Assembly: GCA_944474755.1 (NCBI GenBank)
Contig: OX104112.1
Coordinates: forward strand, 67,752,433 to 67,816,432
Length of the DNA stretch: 64,000 nucleotides
DNA from: Limnoperna fortunei
Lineage: Eukaryota > Mollusca > Bivalvia > Mytilida > Modiolidae
Direction of reading: 5' to 3'
Shown: in pieces, positions 1 to 11,202 of the stretch
How positions within the stretch are numbered: the first letter of the stretch is position 1
Layout of the letters: each line of letters starts with the position of its first letter
Made by a program: the position numbers and the translations under genes
Notes under the pieces: generated by a model
Told to the model about the DNA's origin: nothing
The model's input: only the letters and a program-made list of their open reading frames with translations
Databases searched by the model: none

Positions 1-1259
1 CTCATAATTAGGACTTCAGTGTTAAACTACAATATGACGTGTTGTAGAAAAGTAACATAAACTGCGGGGAAAGGAAACCAGTTTTTTATGAACAAATTTT
101 ATCTGTGACATGACGGGCAGCTAAAACGGGGTGTTCCCGGAATGCCAACATTTTTAAAATCACATAATTAAGTTTTGTTGTTTTAGTGGTTACAAAGAGG
201 TACAACAAGGGGTGTAGGTATAATCATAGGTAAAATAACCTTTTTTACCGAAAAGGGTGAATTTTAAAATTTTTAAATTACATGTATTTAGAACTTATTA
301 TTATTATGTTATTTAGGTAAAAATGAATAATAAATAAATTAATTTATATTTTAAGCATCACACTTAATTGTGAAAATTAACAAATTGATTATAATGTATT
401 AATTACTATAATTATAAGTATAGTAAGTAAGTATACCAAGCTGCTTAATTCATGAATATTAAACTGTGACTACTGCTTACACTTTAGAAGGCAACAACTT
501 AGTCTTCAATGGTTATCTTTTCCGGGTAAAAACTACCCGTGGTGAAAGAACTTACTAAACAATGAAATATACCAACATGCTTATCCAGTAACAACACCAA
601 GAACGACACTATTACTGGACTAGGACAGCACCAACACAGTCACTCTGCATACAAAGCAAAAATTGTATTTGAAGAAATCATGCACCTGATATGTACCAAA
701 TTCTGTTAAGAACTAAGACCAATACCAGCTATCTACCAAGAAGTTTAGTCAAAGCATGAGATGTGGGCGACGATTCGAGAGAAGTGGTTGAGAAGATACC
801 GACATTCAACTCTGCAAAATCAATATTGTACAGAGCAAGCAGACACCCAAGTTACCCACCACTATTTCAGACATCCAGCTTGATGGCAAGTGGACACAGA
901 CTACAACTTGAGACCGATTCCCACTATTCGACGACACTACACAAGGACAACGCATCCTTGCCTGCGCATCGACAGAAAACCTGACTCATCTTTCTGCTTC
1001 AGACTGCATCTTCTGTGATGGGACCTTCTACACATGCCCATTACTTTTCAACTAGAACCTGATATCATTTATAATTTTAGTATTTATTGACTGAAGGCAG
1101 AATTTTTTAAATTCACAATGCAAATATACAAATACTATCACTGAATATAATTTATTACACCAGTACAATATTACACAATTTTACCTTTACAGTTAATTAA
1201 TACCCTGTATGGGGGACCCCTTAATCCTCACTAATGAGTGCCTACAATGTTCTTTGATC
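1..1259. other. AT-rich non-coding sequence
   Basis: I see no gene here. Open frames are short and lack family features. A stretch near 118-165 reads on the plus strand much like the minus strand of 1260-1310 (both contain GGAATGCCAACATTTT), so a piece of the adjoining LINE endonuclease region may be present in inverted form. The rest is unassigned AT-rich DNA. Confidence 0.5.
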
Positions 1260-1485
1260 TTTCAAAATGTTGGCATTCCGGCACACAGCCGCTAAAACTG
1301 CTACACCCTTTCTATTAGTTTCACTATATAAACATATAATTTGCCTGTCCGACGACATATTATAAACATACTCATCATCCCAAAGGAGACAAATACTATA
1401 TTTTTTCCGTTAGAAAGTCTACATACTTCTTAAAATTTTCTACATTCTTGAAACCATTACAGCTATGTGAAATTATAATAACCAT
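1260..1485 (-). pseudogene. LINE ORF2 endonuclease N-terminus fragment
   Basis: From an ATG at 1485 the minus strand gives MVIIISHSCNGFKNVENF. This aligns with the ORF2 start of the younger LINEs (MVLICTFNSNGLKNVNNF), which carries the conserved Asn of AP-like endonucleases. Further on, in shifted frames, WDDEYV and GVAVLA match the WTNDYV and GVAIMI positions of the intact copies. Stops and frame changes make it non-functional. Confidence 0.6.
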
Positions 1486-1559
1486 TACAAAAAAGTAAAA
1501 AACATTAAAATTAGATGTACATTCATTTTTATTGTTTTGTATTAGGTGATACAACAGAT

Positions 1560-2508
1560 CTAACACCAACAGCATTTAAATTTTTACATGCCTCATAGAA
1601 GGTATTCTAGTTTTCACTTTCCACCCCTGGAAATCATATATTTTTCGTTTCTTCCGATTTCAGTTTCCTGAAAACAAACAACGGAAAACTGCTCCTTGTC
1701 ACCATCAGTCGTGTCGTCTTTGACACATACATTGGTTTCACATGCTAACGCATTATCTGCATCCTCCGAACAGGAACCCGTAGTTTCATTTGTCAGCCCT
1801 CAAAGCAAGGCACTATCGTCTCCGAGCAAACCACATTTTAAATACTCCGTCTATAACGTTTCCAACAGAACTCTATATATTTATCGTCCAATGCTCTCGT
1901 TTTATTTCGTCCGCACCATCGTCATGATTATTTCGCCCTCTACTGCCTCCCCCAGGTCAACCTTGCATCTTCAATATGCAGTGCTGTTGTTACATTTGTT
2001 GCAAGGTGGAATAGTGCACATTCTAGCTAAATGTCCGCAACAATTGCATTGATAACATTTTAAATCAGGACAGTTCTCATAGGTATGGATACTTTCAAAA
2101 CACTTCGTGCAAACTTTGGCCTGATTGTCATGTACCACTCTTATATATTCAAAAGAGTTCACACCTGTAGACAGTTTAAATGTGTAAGGAAAACTAGATC
2201 GGTCTTGGGGAAACGTACGACCACGTACCTTGTTCCGTTGGCTACACTGATCTCAATGGGTCTTGGTTTGAAAGACTTTCCCGCTACTTTAAATCGAGTA
2301 TCAACCAATAAGAAGTCTAGCGCGTCCTTCTCTGAAAGCATAATTTCATACACATTACTGATCTTCGGCACACAAGCAAGGATGGTTCCAACACCGACTT
2401 CCTCAACACTACTTATCATGTCAATTGCTTTTACCAACTTAGTGTCACCAACATCTACTTGGACAGTTTTTTTTCTTTAATAGCCACCCCCCCTTTTCGA
2501 CCAGGCAT
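1560..2508 (-). pseudogene. LINE ORF1 (zinc-knuckle RNA-binding protein), decayed
   Basis: A probable start codon lies at 2508-2506, but an A-run just after it shifts the frame. Residues read between 2437 and 2159 (TILACVPKISNVYEI, then PRPIEISVANGTRYVVVRFP) align with the N-terminal region of the ORF1 proteins at 14195 and 26487, including the conserved VADGTR-type motif. The next frame (2162-1971) has the HDNQAKVCTKC linker and CCHC-type knuckles (CYQCNCCGHLARMC). ORF1 proteins of this type bind the element's own RNA. At least two frameshifts break this copy. Confidence 0.7.
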
Positions 2509-2700
2509 GGCAAAGGGAGGCCTAAAAGTCTCAAAAATTCAAAATACATAAATATTTGAATAACTATATCCAAAAGGTCACTATAAAGTATAATTTAGTC
2601 CAAACATCATCGGATGGCTGGACTAACACAACGAAAACGTTAGATTTATTTTCAGCTCAGCAAAAGGCGTGCGTCCACTACCAAAGCTTGACCGGAAGTC

Positions 2701-2734
2701 AGACTGGCGCTCTAACCAACTGAGCTAGGGAGCC
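2701..2734 (-). pseudogene. tRNA-Thr 5' part, split by LINE
   Basis: The minus strand reads the acceptor 5' strand, D arm and first half of the anticodon arm of tRNA-Thr. It stops at the LINE edge. One acceptor base differs from consensus (CTAGGG on the plus strand). Confidence 0.8.
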
Positions 2735-3402
2735 GTGTTGGCAAAGTGCTCAAATTGTATATTCTTATGTGTAGACTACATACGGTGGTTATCTATATGG
2801 CTGGTATCAGCAAATTTGGGAGTGATGTTTTTGCCACTAGATTTTTTTCACGATTTCTTCAGCTTTGTGCAATATATTCACTCATATTTGAACACGAATA
2901 CCTCATTTGTATAGTTTTCATCATTTTTTTATTTGTCTCAGTACTAGTACAGCACACAGTTTTTTCCTTGTCCATCCTCCATTTGAATCGCAAGTTTAAA
3001 AAAGACTCCAGCAAGATTAAACTCGGGACCTCCAGTTTACTAGACTGGCGCTCTAACCAAATGAGCTATGGAGCCTTGCGTGCAAAATACAACTTATAAC
3101 GGATATTTGTTTCTCATACAAGACCTTCCTATTCGCAGACAATTCAACCGAGTAAATGCTGAGCATGATAATTTTGCATGTAATTTATATGACTGTAACA
3201 CCATTCTTTTCTAGGTAAACCTATTGAGTCTTCCTAGAGTGAGAAAAAGAAAAATGCATGACTAACTTATGCGCGACTATTCCCGACAAAACAACACCGA
3301 GTGAATCAATCACAATGTAGAATGGAAATGAAATTTAAACTATAGTTGAAGTTTCTGTTTGAATGGCACAAAAAACAACAAGCACGCATGTTTGGAGAAA
3401 AA
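2735..3402 (-). repeat. Diverged unit of the tRNA-Thr array
   Basis: Both array spacers are recognisable around the degenerate tRNA at 3004-3075: S1-like text such as CTTATGTGTAGACTACATAC, and S2-like text such as GTGCAAAATACA and GAGTGAGAAAAAGAAA. Many substitutions relative to the array at 42-64 kb mark this as an older outpost. Confidence 0.85.
3004..3075 (-). pseudogene. tRNA-Thr(AGT) type B pseudogene
   Basis: The copy is 72 nt instead of 73. The T arm has lost a base and carries several substitutions, and one D-loop base differs. The anticodon loop CTAGTAA is kept. Probably not functional. Confidence 0.75.
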
Positions 3403-3453
3403 GGCTCCGGTGAAATTTGAACTCGCGACCTCCAGTTTACTAGACTGGCGCAC
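3403..3453 (-). pseudogene. tRNA-Thr 3' part, split by LINE
   Basis: This is the part of the gene from the D stem through anticodon, T arm and acceptor 3' strand, joined at 3453/3454 to the A-tail of the LINE on its right. It has substitutions in the T stem and one in the duplicated target (GCGCAC for GCGCTC). Confidence 0.8.
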
Positions 3454-4135
3454 TTTTTTTATCTTTATTAAATTAAAAATAAGGTATTATCACAACATAG
3501 TAATACAGACTTTATAAATATATTAGTTACTTTACAAATAAAACACTAATAGATCATCCGACTCTAACATAATTGAATTGTGAGCTAAAAACCTATATAC
3601 AGACATTCTGTTATTTTGCAATACACATGGAAGTAACCTTCATAAGGTTTCACTTAATTCTTGAAAAACAGTAATAAATCAACACCATATGTTTTTACAG
3701 TACAAAGTCTAGCTACAGACAAAATAAAGTTCACGGAAGAAATATTGACATCTTGATATTTTCCTTCTATACTAAAAATAAATATTCTTCTGTAACCTAG
3801 TAATATTAAAATATCAATATGTGCTTTTGTAAATAGTTCACAAAAAATTGTGTCACATAGTTATGAAAATATTTCAATTCTTTATAATGCAAGAATATAA
3901 ATAACAAATCCTCTTTTTTCCTTCTAGCAGCTAATACACAATTCACTATCTATTGTTTGCATTTTAAAAGGTTTTTCATTTGTAAAAATCCTGTTATGTA
4001 CAAGTTTAAAATCTAAATCAACACAGTCGGGTGTTTTCCAAAAACTGTGTACTTGTTTCCATATTGCATTTAGACACAATTCACCAATACCACATTTGTC
4101 TAACGAAAAGTCGTATTTATTTGGCTTTATAACAG
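3454..4135 (-). mobile_element. Tx1-like LINE, 3' end with ORF2 C-terminus
   Basis: The 3' terminus on the minus strand is TTTAATAAAGAT followed by an A-tail abutting the tRNA, as in the young LINEs. From about 4130 to 3980 one frame gives FWKTPDCVDLDFKLVHNRIF, which aligns with FYWKPPKMIELDFKIAHHCIF in the ORF2 C-terminal region of the copy at 37477-39339. It is the 3' end of an old insertion whose remaining parts resume at 10386 and 13181. Confidence 0.75.
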
Positions 4136-5007
4136 AACATCATAAAAATGATTTGTTTTGCAAGAAATAAAATTTAACAGTCTGTTGATACACCTTAAAT
4201 GAATAACGGCTGCTTCATTAGGGCCCCGCCACTTTGTGGCGGACGCCCTATAATGACCATTCTGTCCGTCCGCCCGACCGTGCGAAACTAATCGTGTCCG
4301 GGCTTTAATATTTTTATCTTGTAAGGTAGGCTTTTGATATTTGGAATGTGGGTAGATAATGCTAAAGCAATGTGTCGCATACCGTGGTTGTTGACCTTTG
4401 ACCTTGAACGTTGACCTTAATGTCACATTATTGATTTCTAAATGACAAATGTCCGGGCTGTAACTTTTTTTATCTTTGTAGGTAGGCTTTTGATATTTAG
4501 AATGTGGGTAGATAATATCAAGGCAATGTGTCGCATACTGTGGTTGTTTACCTTTGACCTTAAGGTAACATTATTGCTTTCTGAATGAGAAATTCATGTC
4601 CGGGCTGTACGTTTTTATTTTTTGAGGTAGGCTTTTGATATTTGGAATGTGAATAAATAATATCAAGGCGTTGTGTTGCATACCATGGTTGATGACCTTT
4701 GTTCTTTACCTCAAGGGCCACAGACATGGATACCATCTCACTGATATCTAGTTACACTTATTTGAGTAGCAATTTTTGTTGACAAAATGTTCTCACTCTT
4801 CATGAATACTTAAAAAAATGTATTGAACTGTTCCTGTAATAAATTTCGTTCGATCTGAGGTTCAACCTCACAAACCATATCAAAAATTGTATGAAATGGC
4901 AGAAAACCTGGAATCACCTCGTATGTAATGTCTTTTTTTTGTTATTGCTGCAAAAATAAAGTGTTCTTCATAGTAAAGTTTCCTTTTAAAACAAATTCAC
5001 TATTAAT
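4136..5007. repeat. Unassigned insertion with three degenerate ~150 bp tandem repeats
   Basis: A small hairpin (CCCCGCC...GGCGG, about 4222-4242) precedes a TCCGTCCGCCC run. Three tandem copies follow, near 4297-4447, 4451-4598 and 4599-4745. Each contains GTCCGGGCT, then GTAGGCTTTTGATATTTGGA-like text, a GTAGATAAT-like block and a CCTTTGACCTT-like block. No coding capacity is seen. It interrupts the LINE at 3454-4135. Confidence 0.6.
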
Positions 5008-5281
5008 TAAGGAATACTTCAAATTTCTGAACAGATTATATGATATAATATGGTTTGGGTCTGTTTACGCCTAATAAACCGGAAGCGGTTTATGAATGGT
5101 GTAAACAGGCCCAAACCATATTATATCGTATAATCTGTTCAAATTTCTGAACAGATTATACGATATAATATGGTTTGGGTCTGTTTACGCCTAATAAACC
5201 GCGAAACGGTTCATGAATGGTGTAAACAGACCCAAACCATATTATATCGTATAATCTGTTCAGAAATTTGAAATATTCCTT
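5008..5281. mobile_element. MITE-like palindromic element (double hairpin)
   Basis: The outer ends are inverted: AAGGAATACTTCAAATTTCT at the left and its near-complement at the right (5255-5281). Inside are two successive near-perfect palindromes of about 120 bp. Each arm carries AATATGGTTTGGGTCTGTTT, and the short loop contains AATAAACCG. The left edge reads TTAAGG, so a TTAA target is possible but unproven. No ORF is present. Confidence 0.65.
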
Positions 5282-5468
5282 ATAATTTAATTTTTACTAT
5301 AAATCTTATCAATTTTGCGGTAAAAACGTCGATGACGTCGTAGAACTATTTGAATTTTAACGGCGTTAGAATAGGTCATAGGTCACGCAAGTTATTTCTT
5401 ATAATATGGGTTGCCCGATTTGAATTGACCAATCAGATTTCAGCTTACAAAGCAAATTAAATTATAAA
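5282..5468. other. Short unassigned stretch left of the DNA transposon
   Basis: No gene is seen. The last few tens of bases may still belong to the LINE ORF2: read across the transposon, the minus strand gives QPLF followed by a plausible continuation. The match is too short to be sure. Confidence 0.35.
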
Positions 5469-5495
5469 GACGTTACGCATGAAATTGGTGACACC
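5469..5495 (+). repeat. Left terminal inverted repeat
   Basis: Begins GACGTTACGCATGAAATTGG and is the reverse complement of 10359-10385 with one mismatch. Confidence 0.85.
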
Positions 5496-5921
5496 CAAGA
5501 AAATGCATTCTACTAACCACAAAAACAGGTCACCTTTTCATTGTTGTACACTAAAAACCTATAAATCATATATCAAAATAAAGAAAAATATACACCGATT
5601 CATTATATAATGTTGTATTATATCTAAATTATAAGTGTAAAACAGTAGAATCGACTAATATTTAAAAATAACGCCATTTTTCATGCGTCCCGCGTTACAA
5701 AATATTGTCGGATCTAATGGAAATTGTTCCGTAAATTTGTGTTTTTTTCACCAAAAGTCACCATTTTCAGGCAGTGCAACGTCCGATGCCGTTGCATTGT
5801 GACGTCAAAATATTTAAACAACATAGCTATCGAAGTGAGAACAGAACCGCTCAAAGTGTCCCGTAGGACGAGGAACGTTGTATTTCATTTTTCGGCCTTT
5901 TGTACTAAGATCAGTTTACCG

Positions 5922-6588
5922 GTAAGTCAATCAATATTAGTATCAATATATAGTACAATTACTTGGCTTTTTCGCCATATTTTGTTTTTCTTTGGTTTTC
6001 ACAACAGTTTATTTTGGACGCATATTTTTTTATGTCCAAGTATGTGTCACAAATACATTTTAAGAACTTCTTCTGATACGATTCCGTCAAACAAATACAG
6101 AAATTGTTTATTTGATTGTGAAAAATTTTTTGTCTGATAACTAAAAATAAAAATACAAATTGATTTGCGCATTTTGACACTCTAGTTTTAAAAATGCGTC
6201 AAGGTTTGCGAAAATGTCATACAAAAACGCAAGTCCAAACTTATGTCACAAAGTCACAAACGACCGTTCCAAACGTTCAAGACGTTGCGTTTCAAGTTAT
6301 AGACGAAAATAAAATTAGAGAATAGTCTGTTTGATTTAGTTGTATAGTGCTAACTTGCATTTTCATTGTTAGGAATATTAATATTGTTCGAACAATTGTA
6401 GAACATATTCTTTTTATTCCCCGCCTGCGAAAGTAGAGGGACAAATAGTGTTCGGGTCTGTTCGTCCGTTCGTCCGTCCGTCCATCCCAAATATAAAGGC
6501 GGGGCACTGTGTCTGTTTGACACATTTTTTTGTTTTTTTTTAAATATTTTAGAACTTGTATCTTTTATTTATTTTTTTTTTTTTGCAG
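5922..6588 (+). other. Probable 5' UTR intron of the transposase gene
   Basis: A strong donor (ACCG then GTAAGT) at 5922 and a polypyrimidine tract ending TTTTTTGCAG at 6588 flank this interval. The acceptor lies 15 nt before the start codon at 6603. The first exon would be untranslated. The intron also carries a CCCCGCC...GGCGGGG hairpin and a run of TCCG repeats near 6420-6500. The splice is predicted, not proven. Confidence 0.5.
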
Positions 6589-6602
6589 TACTGTTACATG
6601 AA

Positions 6603-9600
6603 ATGTCTAGAGAAAAACTACACTTGTTGAAACAACAAAAGCTTCTGAAACGTCGAGAACAAAGGCTAAAATCGTATTACAAAAATAGAACTCTGAAGGA
6701 TAGAGAATATTCTGTTTCAAGTGATGCAGTGCGCCAAAGGCTTCATCGGGAGAAAGTAAAGAAAGAACAAGAGCGACGAGAAAAAGAAGCAGAGAGGAAA
6801 CGTAAATATAGAAAAAGAAAACGCGAAAACGATGCCGATAACCACCGTAGGAATGATGATTTTAGTATGGAAAATACTTTTGAAAATAGAACAGAAAAGC
6901 ACCGGGCTTTAAAGAAATTAAAATTGGCTCTACCCGCAAGTCCATCAAAACGAGTGACTACTATGTTCGCGTATCTGCAAAATTCTAACTCACCGACTGT
7001 CAGAAAACTACAATCTTCTGAACTTATTTCATCGCCAGAGGAAATAGAAGAACACAAAACAGCAAAAGCACTGACGGAAGATATAAAAACAGTCATAGAT
7101 AATTGTAAAAACAAAAGATCGGGCGATTCTTTAAAAACTATGAACCTTATAATATCATCAGTAAGCGGTGAAAAGATCAGAGACAATAAATGTAGAAAAA
7201 AACTCGCAAGAAAACTAGGATTACCTGTCAGAAGAGTAAGTCGCGGTCATGCTATAAGGACAAGTATACTTAAATCTGAAAAATCGTGCTGGATTTACAC
7301 CACTAGGAAAACCAGATCTGATGCCCTTAAACCAGAGACAAAGAAAATCATGTACGAGTTCTGGCTTAAACCTGGAATATCTAGACCCACTGGCAACAAA
7401 GCAGACATAAAAAGAGTCCGCATCGGTCCCAAAACGTATTCAAGCCATATGACTCACATTCTGGAGAAAACGCAGACTGATGTTTATTTAGACTTTATCA
7501 GAGACAATCCATCTATTCAAGTCTCACAAAGAATGTTTGAAAAATGTAAACCATATTTCGTTCGCTCAGTTCGACAAAAAGATAGACAAACGTGCTGTTG
7601 TAAATATCATGTTGAATTTAAAACCGTGTTCAAATCTTGCATGGAATTCCGGAGAAAACTTTTAAGAGAAAATGATTTTTCGACACAATCAAATCGTCTT
7701 CCTGTATATGATTCCATTTCGGATATTGTCAGTGATACGTTATGTGAAAAAGATGATGGTTTCCATAACTTAGAATGTCTTAAGAGAAACTGTTCGAATT
7801 GTGGGGTCGAGAAGTTAAAATTTATGCCAGAAGAAGTAAATGTATCGGATGATGCGCAATTGATCAAATGGGAAAAATTTGAAAATGTTACCGTAAATGT
7901 GAAAGGCAACAAGACAATAAAGAAACTTATGCTTGTTAAAAAAGAAACTAAAGTCGGTGAGCTTTTTGCATATTTAAGGAAACTACTTGAAACGTTTCCA
8001 TTGCATCAACATAGAGCTACATGGCAAAACGAACAATTTCAGAATCTTGTTAGAAATCTCCCAGAAAGGCAGTGTGTTCTAGTACACGACTTTAGTGAAA
8101 ACTATAGGTGTTCTGAGCGTACCGAGATACAAAGTGCCTATTTTCAAAAAACTGAAGTTTCGGTCCATGTTACTATCATACATAGACATGCACTATTAGA
8201 ATACGATGGCATTGATAGCTCGGAAGACTTCCCGGAAATAATCACAGAACAGTTTTTTGTTATTAGTCCGGATTTAGTTCACGATCAATATTTTGTTCAT
8301 CAAGTTCGAAACTATATAGCGGAATATCTACAGTCCATTTCATATTCAGTAAATGAGATACACGAGTTTACTGACGGATGCGCAGCCCAGTATAAGAGCA
8401 GGCATTGTTTTGGAGACATTAGTACTGCATTTGATGACTTTAGTTCCCAACATTTTACACGAAATTTCTTCGAAACTTCACATGCAAAAGGTAATCATAA
8501 TTAATTATTAATTTAGAATTAATTAATTTTCTTCGTATGTGTTGGTTTGAACTAACATTTTTAAACAAAAGCAATGAACTTAAAGAAAGAGTTGTATCGC
8601 ATTTTTGTAGTTATTTATTATTCATTTATTTTCTGTATATTTGAACACGTATTTCATACTAGTATATTATTGTTTTGGTTTTATGGTTTGAATTAAAATC
8701 AAAAACATACTGCCCTAAGATAAAGGTGTATATTGTAGATTATCACAAGAGAGAAAAAATATGCACTCGAGACGTGGTCGAGGGTGCTAAATTTTTTCGA
8801 GGATAATCTTCATAATACCCCAATCAAAAAGGGCGGAATGATTTTTATTATGCTTGGATTTTTTTTTTTTATAAATAATAAAATTGATAAATCTTTTACC
8901 AATATATTGGTTGTTAAATTAATTCTTGACAATAAATGCTGCTTCTGAGCTTATCCGGAACAATTCGGTGACAGTCGCGAATTCCGGATCAGGTGTTAAT
9001 TTTTGCATTTTGAACACCCATTGCGAAAACACATGCTGATGATTGAGGGCTAATAAAAATCAACTGAATTAACATAGCCTTGTAGCCATTAAAACTACCG
9101 TGCATTTTTGCATGAAGTATAATAAAGAACTTTTATATAGCTTCTGTATATTATACTTTTCCATACTAATACCCTTATTGTGTTTTAATTGCAGGGCCAC
9201 AAGATGCTGCCGGGGGGATTATAAAAAGACAGGCCGATAATGCAATCTTACGAGGACAGGCTCAAATTAGATCAGCAAAAGATCTTTATGATTTTGCTAG
9301 CGCAAACCTTACGGAACCTAGATCATTCTGCAAAAGAAGAATATTTAAATATGCAGAAACAATACCGCGAAACGATAACTTGTCTTTTAAGCCGGTCCCA
9401 AGTATTCGATCAGTTCACCAAGTAAGGTCAGGCCGACAGACAAACAGAGGTTTAATAACAATGAGTGAACTGTCTTGTTATTGCTTGAACTGCAATTATC
9501 ATATGTATGACCAGTGCTGCAACGTAAAAAAAACCGGTGGTTATACGGAATGGAAAATGAGTGAAGAGAACATTAACGAACAACACGAAGACGAAGAAAA

Positions 9601-9955
9601 TGAACAAAATTCTTTGCAAGAATTAGTATCGGCTGGCCAAGTGGTTGCGCTGTTCACCGACGATGCAAATGAGGAATACTATTTACTAAGAGTAGAAAAA
9701 GGTTTGGAAATTCTACAAGTTGATACGACAGATAGTTGGGGCGCTTCATTCTCTGCAGGAACACAAGTTTTTCGTGGATTATACTATGAAAAGTCAAACA
9801 CACAATTTAAATACCGCTTACTTAAAAGAAAAGCGATCGTGCCCGCTGCTTCAATTATTTACATTTGTTCTGAATTAGCTTCAAACAATGTAATAAGCAT
9901 CACAGAGGAAATGCATCTTAATGTTTTAGAATGTTTAAATGAAATTAATTTTTAA
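6603..9955 (+). CDS. Putative DDE-type transposase, two coding exons, 882 aa
   Basis: Exon 1 is 6603-8490 and exon 2 is 9195-9955. The intron has GT-AG ends (AAAAG|GTAATC ... TTGCAG|GG). Joining restores an open frame through SHAKGPQDAAGG. Residues 1-80 are very basic and helical, rich in Lys, Arg and Glu. Cys/His clusters lie near residues 330-345 (CCCKYH) and 385-400 (CLKRNCSNCG), and a C-terminal cluster CYCLNCNYHMYDQCC lies near 720. Acidic landmarks that could be catalytic are DFSENY (about 494), FTDGCAAQYK (about 589) and KGPQDAAGG (about 630). The layout resembles uncharacterised transposase-like proteins scattered through marine invertebrate genomes; that is memory, not a search. The frame has no stops, so the copy may be recent. 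A short out-of-frame upstream ATG lies at 6598. Confidence 0.75.
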
Positions 9956-10358
9956 AACTTGTGTATCATTCTTTTTTCTTTTTTTTATAAATGAAGCAAA
10001 TCCCATTCCCCTCTAAAAAAAATGCACACACACACTGAAAAAATAAACAACTTTAAAATTTCACGATTATGAATCGAAGATGACTCATCAAAGGCGCTCA
10101 AATTCCGAAAATGGTTTCTAAAAGAAAAGAAAAAAAACTTCCACGAATTTAAATTAGAGACCAAGACTCGCCAAAAGCGCTCTAAATTAAAAAAAATGTT
10201 AGAATACAAAAAAAGCAATAAATTAAAAAAAAACAAACAAACAAACAAAAACACAAAAACAAAAACAACAAAACAATAAAAAAAAAATCCCGAACACACA
10301 TCAAGCGCAAAAACGTCGTCGCAAACTGGCATTTTGACGACAATTTTCTGTAACGTTA
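9956..10358 (+). other. Transposase 3' UTR and subterminal region
   Basis: No gene is seen. The stretch is A-rich with homopolymers and AAAC repeats near 10225-10280. It leads into the right terminal repeat. Confidence 0.6.
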
Positions 10359-10385
10359 GGTATCACCAATTTCATGCGTAACGTC
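10359..10385 (+). repeat. Right terminal inverted repeat
   Basis: Ends TTTCATGCGTAACGTC, complementary to 5469-5495 with one mismatch. Confidence 0.85.
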
Positions 10386-11202
10386 AAAACAATGGCTGAT
10401 AAAATATATAATCAATTTCCAATTCAATATTCATACAAGTTTTTAAGAATTGCCAAGCTTCTACCATCTCTTGATAAACAATTGGTAAGCGATTAAGATC
10501 TTTTTTGTTAAGATACATACACAACACTCTATCTAGATTCATATCATGAATTTTATCTTAAAAATACGTCATTGTACTCTTCCACATTACACTACATTCT
10601 GAGTTATAGTAGCGTCCTAAAAACTTCAGTCTAAATGACAACAATTTTAGATATATATCAGGAATGTTTAGATCACCATTGTCTTCCTTTCCTTTAATAG
10701 TTCTATAATTTATAAGGTGTGCTCCAGAAGACCACAAAAATTCAACGCATGTACGTTTAATTTCATCAAATGCCCAACTAGGAATTGAGCAAACGACCAA
10801 AGTATACCATATACGTGACATCATTAAAGAAGAAATCACAATAGCTCTACATGATAAAGTTAAACTTCTTTGTCGCCAAAGATTTATAATTGCTTTAATT
10901 TTCAAAATTTTCTCTTTCCAATTTCTTTCTTCACATTTTTGTTTATATTTACCAAGATAAACCCTTAAAACTTGAATAGTGTTTTCACAATATTTTCAAT
11001 CAAACTGTCTCTTTTCATTAAAGCTTCCTGTACCCAGACACATGATTTCTGACTTTGTTTTGTTAATTTTCGAATCCGATGCTCTACCATATAACTCAAA
11101 AACCTACATAGCTTCCTGTATTGAAACCTTATCTCTTAATGTAAGTGTTGTGTCATCTGCATGTTGGAAAATAACTGCCTTTTCATTACAACTTGGTATA
11201 GA
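10386..11202 (-). pseudogene. Tx1-like LINE ORF2, RT C motif to middle region
   Basis: From right to left on the minus strand: FQHADDTTL, the RT catalytic C motif in the HADD form seen in the younger LINEs; then a broken palm/thumb region; then INLWRQRSLTLSCRAIVISS at 10905, aligning with MNLWKQRQLTIQGRAVVVSS at 29334; then YQPLF at the transposon edge. Stops and frameshifts separate these pieces. This is the middle of the old LINE whose 3' end is 3454-4135. Confidence 0.75.

Larger units (their letters stand above)
1260..2700 (-). mobile_element. Tx1-like LINE, 5' part (ORF1 and start of ORF2), decayed
   Basis: Read on the minus strand, the segment starts at a split tRNA-Thr (2701-2734) and runs through a 5' UTR, an ORF1 with zinc knuckles, and the start of an ORF2 endonuclease. 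It then stops being recognisable near 1260. Its edge at 2700 is the insertion site used by the other LINEs here: the flank begins AGACTGGCGCTC. Frameshifts and stops show an old copy. The 3' part of the element is not seen. Confidence 0.7.
5469..10385 (+). mobile_element. DNA transposon with 27-bp terminal inverted repeats
   Basis: The two ends are inverted copies of each other with one mismatch. Between them lies a single spliced gene with transposase-like features (6603-9955). The flanks offer only AAA as a possible target duplication, so its length is unresolved. The element sits inside the old Tx1-like LINE: ORF2 sequence begins right after its right end (10386 onward). I cannot place it in a named superfamily from memory with confidence. 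A DDE-type cut-and-paste element is the best guess. Confidence 0.75.

Noticed and set aside
763..984. 73-codon ORF near the left edge
   Set aside because: It has no recognisable domain, no family match I know, and chance length in this composition.
118..1310. Inverted GGAATGCCAACATTTT pair as terminal repeats of a DNA transposon
   Set aside because: The right member lies inside LINE endonuclease coding sequence, so an inverted LINE fragment is the simpler reading. No TSD was found.
5724..6137. 137-codon ORF upstream of the transposase
   Set aside because: It overlaps a strong splice donor at 5922 and shows no family features. The region is better read as a 5' UTR exon and intron.
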